Assembly: GCF_016907015.1 (NCBI RefSeq)
Contig: NZ_JAFBBE010000003.1
Span: 39,028 to 103,027 of the forward strand
Reading direction: 5' to 3'
Source: Oceanisphaera litoralis
GTDB taxonomy: Bacteria > Pseudomonadota > Gammaproteobacteria > Enterobacterales > Aeromonadaceae
Length of the DNA: 64,000 bases
Shown here: positions 58,190 to 64,000 of the stretch, piece by piece
Numbering within the stretch: position 1 is the stretch's first letter
How the letters are laid out: each line of letters starts with the position of its first letter
Notes under the pieces: generated by a model
Told to the model about the DNA's origin: nothing
The model's database searches: none
Seen by the model: only the letters and a program-made list of their open reading frames with translations
Position numbers and translations under genes: made by a program

Positions 58190-60295
58190 TCAGGAATCGA
58201 TACGCTCGAGATCAACCTCGCTCATGACCCGGTTGCGCCCGGCCTGCTTGGCGGCGTACATCGCCATATCGGCCCGTTCCAACAAGCTTTTGCGGTTGTC
58301 CCCGGGCCGCCATTGACTGACCCCTATGCTGATGGTCACCTTGCCCACCGAGCCGAAGTCGCTTGCTGCAACCGCCTTCCTGATCCGTTCGGCCAGGACC
58401 ACCCCCTCCTCCAGATGACAGCCGGAGGCCAGGATCACAAACTCTTCCCCACCCCAGCGGCCCAGGTAGTCGCTGCCTCTTAGGCCCTGGCCGATGGTCT
58501 CGGCCAGGGTGGTCAGCACGCGATCACCCGCTTCGTGTCCGAAGCGGTCATTGACCCGCTTGAAAAAGTCCACATCCAGCAACAACAACGCCGATGGCTG
58601 ACCAAGTCGCGCCGCCAGATCGATGTCGGTCTCAATCGCCTGTTCGATACGATAGCGATTCCAGACCCGGGTCAGCGCATCCGTGGTCGCTATTCCTTTC
58701 AGTTGGCTATTGACCCGCGTCAGACGGCCATTGAGATCACTGATGGCCTTGACCAGAATCGCCACCGTGACATCTTCCCCGATATCCAGCGCCGCCCGTT
58801 GCTCCCGTGGCAGCCAGGGCTCGCTCTGCTCCAGCACCTCCTCGAACCAGGTCTCGAATGAGCGCTTGGGTGAAAAAATACGCTGCCCTTCCTCTCTATG
58901 CTGCAAGGCTTCCAGTCGTCCGGCCCAGCGATAGCTTTTCAGACGCTCGTCACGAAACAGCAACAGCCATCCCTGTTCTCCTCCCTGTTCTCCCGCATCT
59001 ATGGGCAGGGGTACCGCCAGCAGCCCACAACATCCCGCCAGCTCAACCTCCGTGGCCAGCGGGGTCTCGGCCAGATGCTGGCTGCACCAGAGGCCGTTTC
59101 CCCGATGATGCGAGTTCAGCCAGCCACCGACTTTAAGCAGATCCGCTGCCGGCGGCACCTGACCGGTGCTGTATGCCTGTTCGTGATAAAGCAGGGCCAC
59201 ACCGCAGGCGTTGAACAAGTCCAGCCACGCCTGGCTGCGTTGTTGCAACAGCGACAAGGGATTCTGAAAGCCTCCCTGCTCTTCTGCCAGCCGTTCACGG
59301 CAATCCTGAACCTGCCGCAGATAGGCCGTTTCGTCCCGCGCCTTGAGCAGAAAGAGTCGCTGGGTCGCCGTCTGCACCAGGGTGTAGACAGCGTCACGAA
59401 CCAGGGGCGACAAAGGGGTCGGCGCCAGCCCATGACAGGCGAGCAATCCCCAAAGAACCTGATCGCTCTGGATGGCGACCGACAGCGCCGCTTTCACGCC
59501 CATATTGCGCAGGTAGAGCAGGTGAGTGGGCGACACAGCCCGCAGCATACCCACGGACAGATCCAGCGGCTCCTGATCTTCGGCAGTCGCCGACACCAGC
59601 GGCACCGCCTCCACGGTAGCATCAGGAATGCTGCGCACCGGATTGACCAGATAAAGACCGCGTACCTGTGGCGGTATATCACTGGCCGGAAACGAATGGC
59701 CCAGGTAGCCGGAAGCCTGTTCACTGCGGCTTTCGGCCACCACGGTACCATGCCAGTCGGCATCAAACCGGTATACCATGACCCTGTCATGGCCGGTCAG
59801 GGACCGAACTGCCCGGGTCAACAAGTGCAACAGGCTGTCACTGGTCTCTGCATCGGCAATGTTCGCCAACCATTCATTTACTGCCGGCAGCAGGCGCAAT
59901 TCCTCCAGATGACGGATCGGCTCCAGCTCCACCAGCACCCGCCGTTGGTGACGATAGGCGATGACCCGGAAACGACAGCGACGACCGTTGATCTGCCGAC
60001 TGATGATCAGGCTACCGGGAAAACGCCCACTTTCCTGCAGTTCCTTGGCCAAAAACAGTCGCAGACGGTTGATCAGCCCGGCACCGAGTAACCGGGAGGG
60101 TCTGGCATCCAGGGCTTGCGCGACGGTCACCCCCAATATCTGTTCGATATTGGCACTGACCTGCACGGTTACCCGTAACTCATGATCCAGGCACAAGAGA
60201 CAGCCGGCCGGTTGAATGGCGCCGGGGGCATGTACCGCTTCACGGTTGCACTGCGCCTGCAGCGCAGCAAGTTCCGGGGTTATCTTGTGAGGCAC
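58190..60295 (-). CDS. bphP: bacteriophytochrome-diguanylate cyclase
   Basis: 701 residues from GTG at 60295 with GGAAG upstream. PAS domain starting near Cys16 (QCNREAVHAPGAIQPAG), where bacteriophytochromes attach biliverdin; GAF domain with HSFPASDIPPQVRGLY near 200 (the DIP motif around the chromophore); PHY domain to about 500; GGDEF with GRWGGEEFVIL near 612, preceded by RGSD, the inhibitory RxxD site. Red/far-red light would set cyclic di-GMP output. It follows bphO by 16 bp. Confidence 0.93.
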   Translation of the reverse strand: MPHKITPELAALQAQCNREAVHAPGAIQPAGCLLCLDHELRVTVQVSANIEQILGVTVAQALDARPSRLLGAGLINRLRLFLAKELQESGRFPGSLIISRQINGRRCRFRVIAYRHQRRVLVELEPIRHLEELRLLPAVNEWLANIADAETSDSLLHLLTRAVRSLTGHDRVMVYRFDADWHGTVVAESRSEQASGYLGHSFPASDIPPQVRGLYLVNPVRSIPDATVEAVPLVSATAEDQEPLDLSVGMLRAVSPTHLLYLRNMGVKAALSVAIQSDQVLWGLLACHGLAPTPLSPLVRDAVYTLVQTATQRLFLLKARDETAYLRQVQDCRERLAEEQGGFQNPLSLLQQRSQAWLDLFNACGVALLYHEQAYSTGQVPPAADLLKVGGWLNSHHRGNGLWCSQHLAETPLATEVELAGCCGLLAVPLPIDAGEQGGEQGWLLLFRDERLKSYRWAGRLEALQHREEGQRIFSPKRSFETWFEEVLEQSEPWLPREQRAALDIGEDVTVAILVKAISDLNGRLTRVNSQLKGIATTDALTRVWNRYRIEQAIETDIDLAARLGQPSALLLLDVDFFKRVNDRFGHEAGDRVLTTLAETIGQGLRGSDYLGRWGGEEFVILASGCHLEEGVVLAERIRKAVAASDFGSVGKVTISIGVSQWRPGDNRKSLLERADMAMYAAKQAGRNRVMSEVDLERIDS

Positions 60296-60311
60296 GGCAT
60301 ATTCTTCCGGT

Positions 60312-60902
60312 TTAAAGACATATAACGGTCTCCGTCGTATGACTGGTATCGAGACAAGACAAAAACAGCCGAAAAGCGCTATCAGCCGCCACGGCCGCCA
60401 CCATCTGTTCCGACTCGGAGCAATACCGCTCGGCAAACTGCCAGAAGACACTCCAGCTGTCATCATCCTGCACCACCGTGAAATAGCGGCTTGGCACCTG
60501 CCTACCCAGGGTGCGGTGAACATTGTGTGCAATGATCCGGCTACCCAGCCGGGCGCCTTCCAGTACATACAACAAGCCGATCAGCTGGCCGGGACGACAG
60601 ACCTCCAGCATCACCGTCTCGTCGAGGGCAGGTAACGGCTGCACCATGGCTGCCAGATCGTCCGCCAACGCCGGGGCACGAGGCCGCATCGGGTAATCCT
60701 GATGCAGAGCATCCAGTCCTCGGGCTATGGATTTTTCCAGCCGCCATTGGGCGGGATAGAGCGCCAGCAATGCCCTTTGGTATTCTTCATATGACAGGCT
60801 CGGGCTAATCAAAGGACGTAACACGCCATGACTGTCCAGACGACGATGAGCATCGCGGGTAGCCTGCCTGAGACAGGCGGCCAGCGCACTGGTCACTTTC
60901 AT
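60312..60902 (-). CDS. bphO: biliverdin-producing heme oxygenase
   Basis: 196 residues. ATRDAHRRLDSHG provides the proximal heme His near residue 20, and LLYVLEGARLGSRII is the distal helix with the conserved Gly pair. It opens heme to biliverdin, CO and iron, here making the chromophore for the phytochrome encoded next. Same operon, bphO first. Confidence 0.94.
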   Translation of the reverse strand: MKVTSALAACLRQATRDAHRRLDSHGVLRPLISPSLSYEEYQRALLALYPAQWRLEKSIARGLDALHQDYPMRPRAPALADDLAAMVQPLPALDETVMLEVCRPGQLIGLLYVLEGARLGSRIIAHNVHRTLGRQVPSRYFTVVQDDDSWSVFWQFAERYCSESEQMVAAVAADSAFRLFLSCLDTSHTTETVICL

Positions 60903-61183
60903 GCTCCCCCCTTAGGAAAAAAGCTAGTGCGTATCGATAATACCGATGAAATCGACGGCGATTATCCATGAAAAGAGCAAGTTAACACAATTGATAATGG
61001 CTGCTTTACCTACATGATCGTACCATTCACCCGATTCACCCGAGATCGACTCATTCAGCCGAGATCGACTTCAGGCAAATTAAATTTTCTTAATGTCGAT
61101 GTTCTTGAGCAGTTGCGATGCGCATCGTAAAAAAACAACAAAATCGGTTATGATCGGGCCAATATCCGTTAACAGGGGACCCC

Positions 61184-61915
61184 ATGGACATCATTATTTC
61201 GGCGACGAATGCCCTGACCAAGTGGCTGGGTGTCACATTGCCCAAACTGCCCAGCCCCGATGGCAAGCGCATCGGCACCCAGCCGCTGACCACCGGTTTT
61301 GCCCGGATGTCCTGGCAATGCCATCTGCTGGAGCACGGCCGCAAGGGCGGCCTTCGCTACCATACGGTCATCGCGGTAGAGGCATATAGCCGCTATGCCA
61401 TTTTGCTGCCTTTTACCGGGCCGCCGAGCCAGGCCGAGCTGGAAAAAGCGCTGCTGGAGCGCTGGGGTAACGAGGCCTTGCAACTGGCGCTGGACAGCGG
61501 CGCCATCAACGACGATGAGCTGCCCCTGATGGTGGATTGTTTTGCGAACCAGGCTTGCCACACCCGGTGGTTCAACAACAACGATCTCAGCATCAATGGC
61601 CATGTCGCCGATGCGGGAGAATGGTTGAAACAGACCCTGGCACACGAGGGCATGGATTATCTGGACGACAATCACTGCTATGGCCTGGGCATGCACATCA
61701 ACCAGCTGTACAAAACCGTGGGGGGACGGCGAGCCGAGGCATTTCGGCCTGTGGTCCGCTTGCTGGACGACACCCTGTTTCGCTTTGGCGCCGGACTGGC
61801 GGCCTCCTCCTACCCCGATACCCGGGTCGGTGACTTCCCCTGCCCCTATCCGGACCGGCCCGATCGCAGTAACGTGGTGCAGCTGGCACAATACCGGCGT
61901 CGCTCATCACGCTGA
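61184..61915 (+). CDS. conserved hypothetical protein
   Basis: 243 residues, soluble, with no signal or helix. Starts MDIIISATNALTKWLGV and has ITVIAVEAYSRY-like strands (YHTVIAVEAYSRYAILLPF) reminiscent of DUF6933-type proteins, but the match is weak. GGGGACC precedes the start. Upstream, 60903-61183 is a geneless gap with a direct repeat (gagatcgact, two copies). Confidence 0.7.
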   Translation: MDIIISATNALTKWLGVTLPKLPSPDGKRIGTQPLTTGFARMSWQCHLLEHGRKGGLRYHTVIAVEAYSRYAILLPFTGPPSQAELEKALLERWGNEALQLALDSGAINDDELPLMVDCFANQACHTRWFNNNDLSINGHVADAGEWLKQTLAHEGMDYLDDNHCYGLGMHINQLYKTVGGRRAEAFRPVVRLLDDTLFRFGAGLAASSYPDTRVGDFPCPYPDRPDRSNVVQLAQYRRRSSR

Positions 61916-62125
61916 GACAGATCCGTTATTCACTCTGTTTGCTACCTGTTTGCTACAGGCAACGAGTACAGGCAACGAGAGCAAGCAGCGATTAAATTAC
62001 ATGCAATGACAGGGAAAACCGGGGATTAACAGGTATTTTTTCCCGCATATTCACCATAGCGCTGTCGACCCCGGGCGCGCCTGCAGTATACTGACGGCAA
62101 TTTACCAATGTTGATGAGTTTTTGA

Positions 62126-64000
62126 GTGCAGCCACTGAGTCACGTCGAACTGAACCCCGTTTTTACCCTACCCGAACTCTCCACCCTGAACGATGTGCCC
62201 TCGCTGCCGTTCAGCGCGCTGCAAACTCGGGTAGATTCCGCCTTCGCTACCTTGTCGGAACTGAACGCGGTCAATCCGGTGCTGTTACTCAACGGTTTCC
62301 CGGGCACCGATTATGAAGAGCTGGTGCAGGATCTGGTCAGGAAACATGCCAAGCATGCGGACTTGTTTGACCTCTGCTATGCCGAAAACCTGAATCATCC
62401 ACAAAAGCCCATCTGGCTGCGGCTGAAGGCCGGCACCGGCCTCGAATTCTGCGAACTGGTCGGCCAACTGCTGGAGCTGTCGTCCCGTCACCTGGAAGCC
62501 GAGCACATAGTGCAGCGGATCCTGAAAAAACAGGACAACGACGAAAAAATTGCCGACTATCTGTCACTGCTGTCTCAGCATGTGGCCGCCGGGCAGGGCT
62601 TCAGTCACCCTGTGCTGATCAACCTGATGGTGCACCGGAACGACAATACCATTCCCATCGTCTATGCCCGCCAGTTCACCCCCGAGCAGCTGTTTGGCGC
62701 CATCCACTTTCAGACCGAACAGGGCTCGGTATTCAGCCATCATCATCTGCTGGAGCCGGGCCTGATACATCAGGCCAACGGCGGCTATCTGATCGTGCCG
62801 ATTGAAGAGCTGCTTGAACAGCCAAATCTCTGGTTTCGATTGAAACATGCCCTCGCGGCACGTCAGATAGAGTGGAGCCGGGCGGCGGAAATGGCGTCGT
62901 TTTATTTTCAGCCCGAGCCGCCGCCGCTGGACATTCACCTGATCCTGGTCGGCGATCGGCTGTCGGTGGCCGAGCTCTACCTGCTCGACCGGGATCTGGA
63001 TACCCTGGCGTTTTTGCGGGCCGACATCATTCCCGAATGGGATGTGCGCGAAGACTTCCCCTCTTATCTCGGCTTTCTGTCCCATCTGCGTCAGAAGCAC
63101 CAATTACTGGACATGGACGGCGGTGCCATACTGCGCCTGTGCCGCTATGGGTGCCGGCTGACCGAGCACCAGCACCGCTTATCGCTGGTCGAATCCCAAC
63201 TGGTGGCCATGATGCAATTGTCGGACGTCATCGCCCGGCGCGAGCAGAGCGAACTGATTACCGAAGCCCATGTCATGCTGGCCCAGCAAGAGCAGGATCA
63301 CCGCCTGAGCTTTCTGGTGGAACAATCGGATCTGGGCGTGCGTGACGGCCAATACCTGCTGCAGACCAGCGGCAAGGAAGTGGGCCAGATCAATGGTCTG
63401 TCGGTCATTCAGATCACCGGCCACCCCTACGACTTCGGCGAGCCGGTGCGACTCACCGCCACCGTGCACCTGGGCGATGGCGACGTGGTGGACATAGAGC
63501 GCAAGGCCGATCTGGCCGGGCATATTCATGCCAAGGCGATGATGATCATCCATGGCTACCTGGCCAACCTGTTCGGGGCCGAGCACCCTTCTCCCCTGTC
63601 CGCCAACCTGGTATTCGAGCAGTCTTACCACGAAATAGACGGCGACAGCGCCTCGCTGACCGGCCTGTGCGCCCTGCTCTCTGCCCTGGCCAAGGAGCCG
63701 ATTTATCAGCACTTTGCGGTAACCGGCGCCGTGGATCAGTTTGGTCATGTGCAACCGGTGGGCGGCGTGAACGAGAAAATTGAAGGCTTCTTCCGGCTGT
63801 GCAAGATTCAGGGGCTCACCGGCCAGCAGGGGGTCTTGCTGCCGGCCAGCAACCGGCTGCAACTCAACCTGTCGGATGAAGTCAGCGCCGCCATTGCTGC
63901 CGGCCAGTTTCATATTTATCCGGTCGCCCATGTCGAGCAGGCCATCGAGCTGCTCACCGGCAGTGTGGCCGGCGATGTCGAGCAGCCGGATACGCTGTTC
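62126..64000 (+). CDS. Lon-family protease, YcbZ/LonB-like, cut by window end
   Basis: 625 codons visible from GTG at 62126; open at the right edge. The N-terminal AAA-like part is degenerate: no Walker A GKT is seen where VLLLNGFPGTDYEEL stands. The C-terminal S16 peptidase domain has the catalytic Ser in EIDGDSASLTGLCAL and the Lys in GGVNEKIEGFF. This matches E. coli YcbZ (586 residues), so only a short C-terminal piece is missing. An overlapping TTG frame at 62122 is spurious. Confidence 0.88.
   Translation, partial: MQPLSHVELNPVFTLPELSTLNDVPSLPFSALQTRVDSAFATLSELNAVNPVLLLNGFPGTDYEELVQDLVRKHAKHADLFDLCYAENLNHPQKPIWLRLKAGTGLEFCELVGQLLELSSRHLEAEHIVQRILKKQDNDEKIADYLSLLSQHVAAGQGFSHPVLINLMVHRNDNTIPIVYARQFTPEQLFGAIHFQTEQGSVFSHHHLLEPGLIHQANGGYLIVPIEELLEQPNLWFRLKHALAARQIEWSRAAEMASFYFQPEPPPLDIHLILVGDRLSVAELYLLDRDLDTLAFLRADIIPEWDVREDFPSYLGFLSHLRQKHQLLDMDGGAILRLCRYGCRLTEHQHRLSLVESQLVAMMQLSDVIARREQSELITEAHVMLAQQEQDHRLSFLVEQSDLGVRDGQYLLQTSGKEVGQINGLSVIQITGHPYDFGEPVRLTATVHLGDGDVVDIERKADLAGHIHAKAMMIIHGYLANLFGAEHPSPLSANLVFEQSYHEIDGDSASLTGLCALLSALAKEPIYQHFAVTGAVDQFGHVQPVGGVNEKIEGFFRLCKIQGLTGQQGVLLPASNRLQLNLSDEVSAAIAAGQFHIYPVAHVEQAIELLTGSVAGDVEQPDTLF

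Overview
The window reads as a chromosomal segment of a facultatively anaerobic gammaproteobacterium, most like the Aeromonadales (an Oceanimonas/Oceanisphaera/Zobellella-type genome). This is an inference from gene content and order: thrS-infC-rpmI-rplT-pheST-ihfA, and ccoNOQP-ccoHIS-TauE-fnr-uspE-ttcA. The proteins resemble those of Vibrio, Aeromonas and E. coli, and coding regions are generally GC-rich.

Layout. 1-5.5 kb: three tandem tRNA-Val(GAC) genes (one cut by the window edge), a DUF3080-type lipoprotein, norM, ribE, a CPXCG zinc protein, a pteridine-reductase-like SDR and a fructosamine kinase. 5.7-12.8 kb: translation operon thrS-infC-rpmI-rplT and pheS-pheT-ihfA; infC begins with the very rare codon AUA. 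12.9-17.2 kb: cobB, then a polyamine transporter potA-potB-potC-potD in which potA keeps only its C-terminal half. 17.3-29.7 kb: two small envelope genes, then a microaerobic respiration block (ttcA, uspE, fnr, a TauE/SafE-like protein, ccoS, ccoI, ccoH, ccoP, ccoQ, ccoO, ccoN).

29.8-51.0 kb is accessory DNA. It starts with an orphan tyrosine recombinase behind a LexA-like box. An ISAs1-family element with a perfect 10-bp target duplication follows; it split a lipoprotein gene whose two halves can be rejoined in frame. Then comes a minus-strand block holding a SNF2 helicase with a C-terminal nuclease-like domain, a DUF1156/COG1743 DNA methylase and a DUF499 AAA ATPase. This is the helicase-methylase-ATPase anti-phage architecture, here trailed by AT-rich small genes including a 50-residue zinc-ribbon protein. 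Next are an alcohol dehydrogenase/LysR pair, an orphan gene with an internal domain duplication, a cold-shock gene, and a self-contained IscB element: an omega-RNA region and the RNA-guided nuclease gene between matching terminal hairpins and an 11-bp direct repeat.

51.1-64 kb: a periplasmic-sensor diguanylate cyclase, a DEAD-box RNA helicase, a PhnD-like binding protein, a glycosyltransferase and PAP2 phosphatase pair, an rRNA-type methyltransferase, a red-light module (heme oxygenase bphO plus a bacteriophytochrome-diguanylate cyclase) and the start of a Lon-family protease.

A recurring theme is in-frame 15-bp tandem repeats that encode pentapeptide runs in at least five unrelated genes (potA remnant, ttcA, ccoS, the DEAD helicase and the glycosyltransferase). 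They suggest slippage-driven growth of hydrophilic tails and linkers.
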